Shown: positions 34,290-44,513 of the stretch, in pieces
Position numbering within the stretch: position 1 is the first letter of the stretch
Layout of the letters: each line of letters starts with the position of its first letter
Source: Prillingera fragicola
Taxonomy: Eukaryota; Basidiomycota; Tremellomycetes; Trichosporonales; Trichosporonaceae
Length of the DNA: 64,000 nucleotides
Assembly: GCA_002335605.1 (NCBI GenBank)
Contig: BEDY01000003.1
Coordinates: 2,356,001-2,420,000 of the forward strand
Direction: 5' to 3'
Notes under the pieces: generated by a model
What the model was told of the DNA's origin: nothing
What the model saw: only the letters and a program-made list of their open reading frames with translations
Database searches by the model: none
Made by a program: the position numbers and the translations under genes

Positions 34290-35304
34290 TATGGTGTTGC
34301 TGGTAGTGGATGAGTGAATGGGTGAGAGAGAAGAGACGACTGCAGATGGGTGAGTGGTGTCTCGGCATTCGAGTCAGGAGAGATAAGCGAATTAGCCAGA
34401 TCAACGACTAAAGTTTATCCAGGTTTACCCGGTCAACACTTCTCGTGTCGAGGATGATCTTGGGTCATCTGTTGTGGGCAACACTGCCAAGTGTCAGCAG
34501 ATCAGCACATTCTCAACGTGCAAGACTAGCTGCCCGCACAGCACTGGATGAATGTGGAAGATTCTCTCGGGCCCACAGACTCGAGCCGACCTCGGTCTCG
34601 GCTGCTCACCTGAATAGTCGACCCCACCTCGCGGGGCCGAGGCGATGACAGTCGGTGGCATCAGAGCTCTACACAGTTTAATCTAAGTGAACCTGTTCGA
34701 GATTACTCAGCGGCATCTCCCCTCACTCACACGCTGCACGCTGGGCAGTGCGCAGTTGGCCTAGTGAGCCAGCTGGGTGCGTCGCTTTGGCTGTTGACGA
34801 GGGTGGCACGGGGGACACATGCCAGGTCGGCGAGTGGATGGAAGCCGAGTACGGCCGGTGGTAGCTTTAGCTGTAGCTCTTGCTGATGATCTGGCTCTTG
34901 CTGATGCTCATACTGACAGCTGCTGCAGGGTTGGAGTGTCTTCGCGACTGACATTAGTTTGCCAGTGGCATGTAGCGAGATGATTCACGAAACACTGTCC
35001 GCTATTGACAGCGCCGTCGTCACTCACCTACGACTCTCAAGTCGACACAGCTTATTGGCAGCCTGTCTAAAGCTCTACCCTGTTTAGCTGCATTGAAGAT
35101 CCATCCCATCACCTGCCTGGGTACGCGCACATTCTCACGCACTGTCCACCGACTTACACCTCTGACTGCGCACGTCGACCACACCAAAGTCCCACCCGCC
35201 AAAGTCCCCGCCGGCACTGCAAAGTCCAGAAACACATCCCATGCACACCCCATGTCCGTGGTTAAGACCACCGCCGCCGGTCATGCCATCTATCCCTCAA
35301 CGCT

Positions 35305-35634
35305 TCACAGACCAACGGCCGGAGGTGCGCGAGGTAAGCCGAGATGGGGAGATCGGGGAGTGGCTAGGTTGGTCAAAGGGTTGCAGCGGAGACGAGGTTC
35401 TCACTCACCTTGTTCAGGGAGGAGGCTGGGATGGGGTGGTCTGTGAGGTTTGTCAAGGGAATAGACTGCGGGTGTTGTCAGGTTTTGGTGGCTCGCTAAT
35501 GGGGAAGATACTTGGAGGATGCTGTACTTTGGTGGCTTGTCATGGCGTTGGAGTGAAAAGTTGGCGCCCATGCTGAGTCGTACAATGAGTGAGGAGTCAG
35601 TGAGCGAGAGGGTATAAGAGTTGAGAGAGGGCAT
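35305..35634 (-). CDS. Candidate small spliced gene (weak)
   Basis: Exon 1 (35634-35409, or starting at the in-frame ATG at 35571, MGANFSLQRHDKPPKYSIL) ends at a GTGAGT donor. A 45-nt intron with a TTTGACC branch-like site and CCTAG acceptor leads to a short exon 2 (35363-35305) ending SPHLGLPRAPPAVGL. The 94-residue product is Pro/Ser-rich with no known domain. Support is the splice signal and the frame fit only. Confidence 0.28.
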
Positions 35635-36144
35635 CTCATTACTGACTGGGTAGTGAGTCTGGCCTCATCGCTCGTCGATGCCAAGACTGACGGCGTGGGC
35701 AAACGCGTCAGAGTGGCGAGGGAACAGTTTCTCCCATCTCATCTACCCCCACCTCGGCCACCTTGTCACTTTGCCATTGGCCCTGCTCCCCACCCGAGTG
35801 AACAGCTTTGAAGTGAGCTCTTACACTCTCAAGGCAGAAAGACCAAGTACACAGGACCTGGCCATCAATGTGCACCTCAGACTCGGTCATTACGTGTGAA
35901 GCTGTGCTGGTGTGTCCCCCGAATGACGGCCACCGCGCACTGAGCTCCCTCCTCCTTCAATATCCATCCGACCATTTCCAGCCGACAGATGTACCCCCAA
36001 GAGATCTTGTCGAGATCCGTGCACATCGGACATGGACAGAGCAGTCTTATCGGCCATCCTCGTCATCGCTGCTGTCGATGACAGGTGCCGGAGCTCAGCT
36101 TCTACTTGGTGCACACAGCCGGATCTTGGCTGCTCTGGCCGCCT

Positions 36145-36345
36145 GTTAGAGATTGCGTCCGTGCCGACGGTGACGAGAATGTCACAAATGCATCTAGTGG
36201 TCACTGTGCCGGGTGACATCGCAGTGGGCGCGAACCCAGCATGCAGGCAAGCCGGACCTCGGGCTTCGCTGACCCACCTGTGGGAGATTGTTGGCGGTGC
36301 CGAGGATGTCAGATATGCCACAAGAGGTCACTGTGCCCAACATGC
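36145..36345. repeat. Degenerate direct duplication
   Basis: A segment of about 65 bp with GAGATTG, GTGCCGA, ATGTCA, ATGC and GTCACTGTGCC in order occurs at about 36146-36213 and again, diverged, at about 36283-36340. The GGTCACTGTGCC box is identical in both. It lies outside any supported gene. Confidence 0.45.
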
Positions 36346-36692
36346 TCAATGCTCGGCTACATCGCTCAGGCGCGCACACATCCCTAACGCCAAGCCACAG
36401 CACGACCATCGCGATCTACGGCCACAGCTCGACACATACACTTTGAGACGGGTCCCCATCGCCGCTCCCTCCCTGCCCCTCCTGGCTAACAGACTCTCCT
36501 TGACATCATGACACCCAGTGAACGAGGCCAACGTAGTTCATGCCGAACGTGCGCGCCTTCGCCACGCCGAACTGTATCTCCCGCAACACACCGAGATGAC
36601 GCCGTGACAGTCCTCATCCTGCGCCCACAGCACCTCAGTTGGGCATAAAAGATCAAGCATCGACTCTGCATCTCCCTCACTCCCAAAGTTCA

Positions 36693-37514
36693 ATGGCCGA
36701 CTCCCACCGTTCTCGTATTCATCACAAGGACCAAGCAAACCGCGTTCACTGGGGGCCCAACCAGGTCCTCGTCTACAACCCTCTCTCGCCCACTCGTGAC
36801 TGCCAACCTCCACCGTCCAACCGCCATCGCTCCTCCAGGCATAGCCTCGAGCGTTCCACCAGTGGCTCCTCCAGCGCCCACCACCACTCTGCACCCCTCC
36901 CACCACGTCCACCTACACCATACCCCGAAACCACCTCTGTGCAGCCCTCCCAACCTCTGCGGCCCTCCGAGTCAGGCCATTACAGCGATGCCCGCCAACG
37001 CCACCTCAACAGGTGGTTCATGGACCAGTACGGCGGCCAGCGCCAGCGTGACCAGTACCCCAAACCTGTCACTCAGGTCGTCACTCCCGCCGTCACCCAT
37101 CGCACGCACCCTTCCTCCGCCAAACTGGCCGCCCTAGCCCCACCTCTACGCCCGTCACGACGAACACCGTCTCCCGTTCCAACAAAGCTGCCCTCTCTGT
37201 CCCAGCCTCAAATTCCCAAGCCATCTCGGCAAGGTGACAAGCGCACGGCACTGCGCAAGCCCTCTAGAGGGCAGCTTGCTAAGACTCCAGCCAGCACGGC
37301 GCACAAACGCTCGCAGTCCGCATCGCGCATGTCAGAGACCCAACTCTCGGAGCGACGGAGCGACACCCGCTGCTCCTCTCAGCCCAGCCAGGACCAACGG
37401 CAGCGGGATTATCTCTTCAAGCTCGGCGTCTCGAGCCTGGCCCGCCCAGAGTTTTATCTCTGGCCCCCCGCGGGCAGGCGCGACTATGTGTCCTTGACCT
37501 GGCCTGGGTTTTAG
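36693..37514 (+). CDS. Disordered Pro/Ser/Arg-rich protein with an N-terminal RVxW motif
   Basis: A single exon of 273 residues. The start MADSHRSRIHHKDQ is preferred over an in-frame ATG at 36639 because of its position after a TATA-like box and its better context. Residues 16-30 read NRVHWGPNQVLVYNP, an RVx[FW] motif followed by a hydrophobic quartet, the arrangement used by many protein phosphatase 1 regulators. The remainder is basic and Pro-rich (PPLRPSRRTPSPVPTKLPSL) with an ordered end (QRDYLFKLGVSSLARPEFYL, WPPAGRRDYVSLTWPG). The gene at 39018 begins similarly and may be a paralogue. Function is inferred only at motif level. Confidence 0.68.
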   Translation: MADSHRSRIHHKDQANRVHWGPNQVLVYNPLSPTRDCQPPPSNRHRSSRHSLERSTSGSSSAHHHSAPLPPRPPTPYPETTSVQPSQPLRPSESGHYSDARQRHLNRWFMDQYGGQRQRDQYPKPVTQVVTPAVTHRTHPSSAKLAALAPPLRPSRRTPSPVPTKLPSLSQPQIPKPSRQGDKRTALRKPSRGQLAKTPASTAHKRSQSASRMSETQLSERRSDTRCSSQPSQDQRQRDYLFKLGVSSLARPEFYLWPPAGRRDYVSLTWPGF

Positions 37515-39017
37515 GCCTTGCTGGTCTCTGCCGCTGGGCTCGGTGTAGTTGCGACTGGTGTTGTTGCGCCATGGTAGCGGTAAAAGATTGATAGTGTCCT
37601 GTTATCACGTTTACGGTCCACGACTCACGACGCTGTAGCTTGAAGATGTAAAATACTGCGAAATAGTATGATCTTGGAGAAAGTGTTCCGGTGCCAACTG
37701 ACTGACGTGATACAGAGCTGTTTCTGCTACTGTCCTCGACACGGGGCGACAGAGTCAAGTAGCTGGGCTCTAGAAGAACCCTTGCCTGTGGATCGAGTAA
37801 AGTTACGCTGACCCTCATGTTTCCTGTTCATGCAGTCGCCAAACTAGACCTTTGAAGAATGATTAATATTAATTCGAAATAGCTTCACATCGTCTGCGCC
37901 AGTCAACGATACTCCTGCTCGAGCATGACATGGCTCCCATGCTGATGACTCAAATCTGATTATCCTACGCTCATCGATTGTCATAGATACAGAACATCTT
38001 GCAAACTCTGTCATAACTCCCCTGTCTGTCACCACTCACAGATCACGCATGCCAGCACACGTGCGCCACACGTCACTGTTTCCTGCACACAAGGCATCTG
38101 CACTGGACTGCTTGTCTGCGCACACTCCGGCCGTAATGAGCGGCACACTTCCAAGACTCGAGATTACGGAGCCGACACCTAGCTGCAGCTTGGTTATCGT
38201 GCGCACCGTCGCTCACGTTCGTCATCGACACGTTCCTTCCTGCTCACCAACTCTCGAGCTCGTCATGCACACAGCCCCGAAGTCACCAGTGCACCCCCCT
38301 CGTCCTCACTTGCCGAGCCATACATGTGCTTTACCCAGTCGCCTACAAAGCGACGACCAGCTAGCTTGTAGCCGATGGTGCCGATGTGACCGTCAATGGC
38401 CAAGTGCACAGACCCTGCCCGACGCCATCACCTGTGCACTCCCCACTGCTTCTTGCTTTATCAACAACGACCACTGCCCCGAGGAGGACGCTGGGTACAA
38501 AAGAGCACACATGTTGCTCACGTCATTTAAAACTCCTGGGATCTGCGCCCGAGACACGGATCGAGCGGATCTTGGACGATGATGGACCACAACCCTCACC
38601 ATCAACAGCATCCCCCCTCATCGCCATTGCCTATATGCCAGCCATTCTCTTCTGAAGATATGATGGACCCCATAGCATCAGAAAGGCAATACATGTACGT
38701 CACAAATGCGCGATTTTCGAGGACGTCGTCGCTCGCGTCAGCAAGCGGACTCCCTGTCGTCTGCTTGCCGCGCCACGTTTGTCACTCGTCCGTCACTCCC
38801 GCCGCGGCCGGTCGGCATCACCTACCTGGCCAGCAGAGCGTCACACAAGCTTAGCTTACGACGTAACGCGTTCATGTTGAGGACATGGGCAGGCGTTGCC
38901 ACCAGCGCCCACCAGTACGTTAGTCCATGACCACCTCTAACTCAGCCGCGGCAAACACAACACACATATAACTCTGCACCCACACCAACCATCAACACCA
39001 CCCTCCGCAGTTCAACA
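37515..39017. other. Intergenic region
   Basis: A 177-codon open frame at 38049-38582 has no recognisable features or splice support and is not called. A TATA-like CATATAAC lies at about 38964, roughly 55 bp before the next start codon. Nothing else is seen. Confidence 0.4.
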
Positions 39018-39617
39018 ATGTCTTGCCACCACAAAGCAGCACCTCACAATCGCGTCCGCTTCGCGCACGAGGATCAAATCTGGTACTTTTCCGCTCGCGC
39101 GCCAATCCTCCCGCCACCACGCGCAAAGCCGCCAGCCGATCCGGCCTGCCACCCAGCCCACGGCAGCCGCCACAGTAAGCCCCGTCTCACCCGGGTGGCG
39201 AAAACGGCTGACGTCCCAGCCGAGCTCAACGATGCGGCGCGCCGCTCCTCGCCCAAACCCAAGACCATTCCCCTGCCGACACCGAGCTCACCCCCCGTTC
39301 CGCCCCCGCCACGCTCGCATCTCGCTTCCAGGCCATCCAGCCACTCTGGGACCTCCGGGCATCACTCCACCACGCCCGGCTCACCCACCGGAAGCACTCC
39401 GCGCCCATACTCCTGGCCCCAGCCCTCGTCAAGCTCATGGAGCTCAGCAGCGACAGTCTCCCCAGCATACTGGCCTCATACCCCTGCAGCTCCTGTCCCT
39501 AGCCGTCCGGCGGGCGGTCCGTCGCCACCACCCTATACACCCAATGAGAGGCCACCGCCGTACACCTTTCAGCTGTGGGAGGAATACGTCCCCCGCGGCA
39601 GGAGGGCAAGGGGTTAG
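39018..39617 (+). CDS. Disordered Pro/Ser-rich protein with an N-terminal RVxF motif
   Basis: A single exon of 199 residues. MSCHHKAAPHNRVRFAHEDQ continues IWYFSARAPILPPP: an RVRF motif at residues 12-15 followed six residues later by hydrophobic IWYF, matching the RVxF plus hydrophobic-pair layout of PP1-binding proteins. The remainder is Pro/Ser-rich with a short ordered end (PPPYTFQLWEEYVPRGRR), in which PPPYT is a WW-domain ligand (PPxY). The similar start to the gene at 36693 (HHK..., NRV.[FW]) suggests a small family. There is no homology evidence beyond the motifs. Confidence 0.66.
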   Translation: MSCHHKAAPHNRVRFAHEDQIWYFSARAPILPPPRAKPPADPACHPAHGSRHSKPRLTRVAKTADVPAELNDAARRSSPKPKTIPLPTPSSPPVPPPPRSHLASRPSSHSGTSGHHSTTPGSPTGSTPRPYSWPQPSSSSWSSAATVSPAYWPHTPAAPVPSRPAGGPSPPPYTPNERPPPYTFQLWEEYVPRGRRARG

Positions 39618-40125
39618 ACCACCGGGTCGGAGGAGAATCTGATGATCGTGCGCGGTTTATCACGGCTTGGCTTTGGCCGTGGTGGCGTGCCGAAGCAGAT
39701 CTGTGACCTCCATCGGTGACCGGCATCTCTTCGGACCATCTCATGCGAGCAACTTGCCACTCGGTCTCCATGGACTCGTGGCGGATGGAAGTGCAGGGCC
39801 GGCCTGGCCGTCGTAATCGCGTTCCTCATGTAAATCACAGACATTTTGTGCTCCATGTAGTTGTGTCGCGCAGTTGACTGTTGTAATTCAAGACACACTC
39901 ACGACATTGCCGTCTTCTGAGTTGTAGGAATATAATAGCTGTTGTCCGAGTTATGCAACTTGTATCACTAGTGCCACACTCCAGCCGTCGCTCTTCTGTG
40001 CACTGGAAATGCCTTCAGACCACATCAGCACCTCAGTCCAAGTCCCAACGCTGTCTCCAAAGGCTCAGAGATAGCCAGACCCTCCCACCTGCCCAACGAC
40101 GCACCACCACGACCCAAACATCAAC

Positions 40126-40227
40126 TACCCTATGGCTCAGTTGGTTAGCGCGTGGAGCTGTTATGTCCCCCCACACGGGCGATCACTAGCAACTCCGAGG
40201 TCCACGGTTCGAGCCCGTGTGGGGTAG
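40126..40227 (+). tRNA. tRNA-Asn(GTT) with intron
   Basis: Acceptor TACCCTA/TGGGGTA, D stem GCTC/GCGC region with AGTTGGTTA loop, anticodon arm TGGAG-CTGTTA...A-CTCCG with an intron of about 28 nt containing CCCCCCACACGGGC, T arm CACGG-TTCGAGC-CCGTG, discriminator G. Confidence 0.9.
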
Positions 40228-40677
40228 AAGAGGATCTCCCGGGATCACTTTTTGCATCCCGGGGACGCCGTGGACGCGGAGGGTGTAGGAGAGGAGGAGG
40301 AGGGATGGCGGGTTGTGGGGCGGGGTGGGACCCCGTGTGGGCGGGTAGGGAGGGAATCGCACTGGGGCCTTTCAATGCATGTATTGGTCTTCTCCTTGTC
40401 TAGTTTATACTTGATTATTCATGGCATGAAGGTCTTTCATTGACGAGATTGGGAGAAAAAGGCAAGGTTGTAAGTCCTGCCGATCCTCGCACCCACTCAG
40501 GGACGCTTTATCTGTTTTTCCTGATACTTTCCTCTTCTTCACCCAGTCACTTCACTCTCCTCAACCTCTTCAGCCACCCTTACAGCTTTCGCTCCCGTTG
40601 ACATCTTCTAGATGATAGATATTCTAGTGCACCAGTCCCCAAGCTCCTAGCCACACGCTGACACGGCAAACATGGTC

Positions 40678-40780
40678 TCTTCGCTAGTATATCGGTTAGT
40701 ATAATCGCCTCTCAATGTGAGAGTGCCCCAGATTACTGGGAAGCGCGCGATAGAGCAGGGTTCGACTCCCTGGCGGAGAA
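40678..40780 (+). tRNA. tRNA-Glu(CTC) with intron
   Basis: Acceptor TCTTCGC/GCGGAGA, anticodon arm ATCGC-CTCTCA...-GCGAT with an intron of about 30 nt, T arm CAGGG-TTCGACT-CCCTG. A CTTTTTA terminator follows immediately. Confidence 0.9.
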
Positions 40781-41069
40781 TCTCTTTTTAAATGACTCTG
40801 TAGGAGGAGAGAGAGCTGTTTTTGGACTGGAGGTGGCGAGGAAGGTGTCGTGGCGTCGCCTGTTGGGAAGGTGGAAGTGTGCCACTTGTCGTTGCTGGAT
40901 TGGACTGGCTAGGCTAATGATGCGGGGGAGTTGGCAATTGCTTCTGCCAACTGTGCGTGTCTCTATGTAAGCTGACAAGAAGTCTCGTAGCTGAGAGAGG
41001 GAATGGAGTGGAGGAAGACCCAACGCACGGCGAAAAGTCAAGACCTCACATCCATCCTCATGTCACAAC

Positions 41070-41148
41070 ATCGCTATGGCTTAGTGGGAAAGCGCCAGGC
41101 TCATACTCTGACACCTGGAGATCCCTCGATCGAAACGAGGTGGCGATA
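41070..41148 (+). tRNA. Initiator tRNA-Met(CAT) with a 7-nt intron
   Basis: Acceptor ATCGCTA/TGGCGAT has the A1:T72 pair of eukaryotic initiators, and the T loop is ATCGAAA (A54 and A60) in a CCTCG/CGAGG stem, the hallmark of initiator tRNA. The anticodon arm is CCAGG-CTCATA, about 7 nt of intron, A, CCTGG. D arm GCTT-AGTGGGA-AAGC. Confidence 0.92.
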
Positions 41149-41748
41149 TGTTCTTTCTTTTTGCTGCTCTGCAGACCTGCCAGAGACGCCGGGGGCCGCG
41201 CCCGGGTCAGGGAGGAGGCAAGTCCGGGGTGGACGGAGTCCGGGGGTTGTCGCGGCGGAGTGTGGGGTAGTGGTCCTGATGCTTGGTCGCTGTATTCCTG
41301 AACTGTGTCATCGTGATGGCTTTCGTCATCTACCTTACGTGTACAGTCTCTCTGCGCCTGGTGACTTGTTGCGCTGTCTGGAAGCTTGCAGGAGGTGCCA
41401 CGTCCAGTGTGACCGGAACGGTCGTTCCCGGATCCGGTGACGATCACTGCAATGTGCCACATGCACCTTGCTGTCCGCAAGCGACAAACGAGGTATATGC
41501 ACACCATGCTTTGTCTCTGCTGCCCAACTGTGCTATCCATGCTTGCTTCTCGTAGAATTTTACACTCTCTACTCTCTGCTTAGGCTGCCCACATGCCCAC
41601 AAAGCGAGCCAAGTGAAGACTCTCGCACAACAATGACACTTGTCGATCTTGCCTTTGCACCCGCACACCTTCACGCACATTCAAAAGTCGACCAGTGCAT
41701 TCTCATTTCCTGCACACCTTCACTCACACCCTCACATCACTCCTCAGC

Positions 41749-42750
41749 ATGCCCACCACAACCTCACACCACCGAACCTACCCACCACCACCCCTCCTCC
41801 CACCCCCGCGTCACCCCCGCCGAAAATCAGGCAGCACCCTCCCCTCGCGCAAGCTCTCCGACCTCGACCTCCCACCGACTCCAATCCGCTCAGCGTCCTT
41901 TCCTTCTCGACTACCCTTCACCCTCGACCCGTGTTCTTCCAGCTCGACGTCCTCCTTCCGCAACTCCACCGAGTGGCGGAGCTCGACGGGACGTGTCAGC
42001 GCACACCAGCTGCGGATGAGGGGCGCGGAGGTTTGTGAGCCTGGTGCTAGTGTCAGCACCGCAAGCTGGACCCGCGCAAGTGCCTACCAGCCCCCACAGG
42101 CAGTCTCAACCCACGCCGAGACGTCGGTGCTCTCCCTCGACACGTCGATAGTCGCCTCCCTCCTCGCGTCCGCTACCACCGAAGTGGAGTCCGAGGACGG
42201 GGAGAGTCAGGCAACGACAGGCAGCTATGTCTCGTGCTGTTCTTATCTCTCCAGCTCGAATCTGCCTTGTATCGTTGCGTCGCCTGTCAGCCATCAGGTC
42301 GAGGAAGTTCTGGACTCTGTGGCGTCGTCGCCACATGAAGACAGTTCAGGTTCACCCGGTCCAAGGGGTATGGACGATTCCCCGCCAGTGGATCTCATAC
42401 CCGTTGGCCCAGGTGTGGGCAATCTGGAAGCCGAGCTACACAGAGCCCAAGAGCGCGTGCACAACCTCGAGATGGAACTCCACGCAACCCAAACCGGCAC
42501 AGCGACAGTGGAGGCAGAACGGGACGCGTGGCGGGAAGCCTTTGGTGTTGCCTGGCGCATGGCTGGGGTGTTGATGAGTATGGCCAATGGCCAGAGCGCG
42601 TCGCCCGGTGCCGTGGTGTTGCCCGAGGGAGGTGAGGCGGATATGTGCGAGAAGCGGGGGTTAGAGGAGAGTGGGGTAGAGACTGCCCAGGCCCTTGTTG
42701 ACGCTGCTTTCAAGTATGCTTTGAAGGATGCTGGGTTTGAGTCTCCGTAA
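41749..42750 (+). CDS. Ser-rich protein with a C-terminal coiled coil
   Basis: A single exon of 333 residues (ATG at 41749, CAGCATGCCC; an in-frame ATG at 41695 is also possible). The N-terminal 60 residues are Pro/Arg-rich, the middle Ser/Thr-rich and acidic, and residues about 220-275 form a coiled coil (LEAELHRAQERVHNLEMELH, VEAERDAWREAFGVAWRMAG) followed by a short hydrophobic helix. The last 25 residues (TAQALVDAAFKYALKDAGFE) look helical and amphipathic. The same design as the 27082 protein (disordered N-terminus, C-terminal coiled coil), but no sequence similarity is clear. Function unknown. Confidence 0.7.
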   Translation: MPTTTSHHRTYPPPPLLPPPRHPRRKSGSTLPSRKLSDLDLPPTPIRSASFPSRLPFTLDPCSSSSTSSFRNSTEWRSSTGRVSAHQLRMRGAEVCEPGASVSTASWTRASAYQPPQAVSTHAETSVLSLDTSIVASLLASATTEVESEDGESQATTGSYVSCCSYLSSSNLPCIVASPVSHQVEEVLDSVASSPHEDSSGSPGPRGMDDSPPVDLIPVGPGVGNLEAELHRAQERVHNLEMELHATQTGTATVEAERDAWREAFGVAWRMAGVLMSMANGQSASPGAVVLPEGGEADMCEKRGLEESGVETAQALVDAAFKYALKDAGFESP

Positions 42751-43384
42751 CGGGGATTGGAAGCTTTTGATGCATACATGACAGGTTTCTCATGGAAGAC
42801 AGTGAACGGCCATGATCGAGGTGGATGACCTCCACCGCGCCAAAGTGGAGGCAACACAAAATCATCTCCATTGCTACATACTGTACATCTTCCTTTTGTG
42901 TTCTAGATTTCTAGACACGTTCTTCCTCTCATAATCCATTACATTCAGAATGATACTGACTCTATTGGGGAGTGCTCCGTAACACTGCGGATGTGCAACA
43001 ATATATCCATGTAAAAGGTAGCCACGCGGCGTCGCGCAACGCAGACACCCTGCCAATGCCCAAAAGTCCAACCTTAGCGCTGGGAGCATTGTCTGACCAC
43101 CATTTCACAATCCTGGAACATCATATCTCTGTCTCGGCTACCGGTCAGCAGCTGTCCATAACGATGGGCGTGAGAGTGTTCACTCCAGACACACTCCGGA
43201 CACACAGCTGGTCGTCACCTCTCAGTTCCCACGCCACAGCTTCACCACAGCTCCACCACAACCCCCCATCCCACAATCAGCCGACCCATCGCATCTCACT
43301 CACGCAATATCCATCTAGTCCTACCCAACAACCGCAGCCAATCTCGCACTCATCCAGTGTCCTCCTCATAAAATAGCCACCACA
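42751..43384. other. Intergenic; promoter of next gene
   Basis: No gene is seen. A TATA-like CATAAAATA occurs at about 43367-43375, some 12-18 bp before the proposed start at 43385, closer than usual, so the start of the next gene may be further downstream or the element unrelated. Confidence 0.35.
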
Positions 43385-43844
43385 ATGCCACAATTCCCCC
43401 GCCACCTCTCCCAACCCCCACCAGCGACCAGACCGACACCGACTGGGTGGTCATCGACCCTCCCGCGGTATCCCCACCCACCCCACCGTCATGCGGAGAG
43501 CAGAGCGACTACCCGACCGCGACAAAAGTTCACACCGCCTTCCCGCAGCGAACGCTCTCCTCGTCCCTGGAAAGTGTGGCTGCCCCAGATCCGCCCCGAC
43601 CCAGGCTGACAACTGGACGGGGACACCGCCGCGGTCGTCGGACTTGACGCTGCTGCCTACCCTCAAAGTGCTTGCGGGTCCCAAAGTCTGCACTGCTCAT
43701 CCCGAGGAGGAGTTCCCGGCACAGAGTGTGGCGCCGATGCCCCCGCGTCATGTGCTGCCGGTTGGGCAGGGGATGAGGCGGGATGATAAGTGGGTTGTTG
43801 TTTCGCACTCGACTAAGTATCAGAGAAAGGAGAGGATTGCGTGA
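43385..43844 (+). CDS. Hypothetical protein, unresolved gene structure
   Basis: Coding-like sequence passes through three frames. A model with exons 43385-43582 and 43614-43844 uses a 31-nt intron (GTGTGG...GACCCAG) that keeps frame and yields MPQFPRHLSQPPPATRP through SRSERSPRPWK to ADNWTGTPPRSSDLTLLPTL and an ordered end DDKWVVVSHSTKYQRKERIA. However, the third frame between them reads TDTDWVVIDPP, which looks more protein-like than exon 1 of the model. A different intron, a frameshift or decay of the gene are alternatives. No family is recognised. Confidence 0.35.
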
Positions 43845-44513
43845 GGAGCAGAGCATGTCCCAAGTGGTATCCTTTAGTCTTCCAAGGTGGAGGAGGTTAA
43901 CAATTGTGAGTAATTCAACGGACGGCTCACTGTGAATGGGCTAATGAACAAGAATGTTGTGTGAGCAGCAACGCTGCGAACATCGATGGATATGAGGTGA
44001 ACTTGACCTTTGTGGTCCATCTTTACTGTACAAGTGGCCTGTCACCCAAGTGCTGCGCAGTGGGCAACACTCGCAACATTGAGTAGCGGGTGGCGAGGAA
44101 CAAGGACCGTGCGCAGTGTGAAACCAGCGTGCTCACGCTCGGACCGTGTGTCTGGGCCATGTGCCACTAGTGTGCTGTCTAGGGCGCAGAGTGTCTGTGC
44201 GTGTGTGAGAAGAAAACGTGGGCAGTCTGGCCTTGACGGACACAGGAGTGAGGCTGAAGGTATACAAGGCGCAGGGGCGCGAGCGTTACAGGGCACAACG
44301 CCTGCATGACACATGACCAGCAGCGAACAGGGGCGTATGAGGTCCGTGCTAGCGGTGTGTGTGTGTGTTCCCAGTCCGAGCGCAGAGGGCGTAACACGTG
44401 GGGGAAGGTTGACTAGACTGTCACCACTGTGAGTGTGTGTCTTCCCTCTTCGACACACTTGTCAGTATGTTGACAACTACTCTTTTCTGTTAACTCTTCA
44501 TTCTTTCTCGCTC
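43845..44513. other. Intergenic
   Basis: No gene is seen. A short GT run lies at about 44356-44369. Confidence 0.35.

Larger units (their letters stand above)
34290..36692. other. Intergenic region, mostly empty
   Basis: Apart from the weak small-gene candidate at 35305-35634 and a degenerate repeat near 36145-36345, nothing is supported. Open frames on both strands are short and overlap without coding preference. A TATA-like CATAAAAG lies at about 36644, roughly 48 bp before the gene at 36693. Confidence 0.4.
39618..41748. other. Intergenic region with a three-gene tRNA cluster
   Basis: Holds tRNA-Asn, tRNA-Glu and initiator tRNA-Met within 1.03 kb, all on the plus strand with separate T-run terminators, so they are probably transcribed independently. 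No protein gene is supported. Confidence 0.5.

Noticed and set aside
38049..38582. 177-codon plus-strand open frame
   Set aside because: No domain, no promoter signal, composition like flanking DNA; length is within chance for this GC content.
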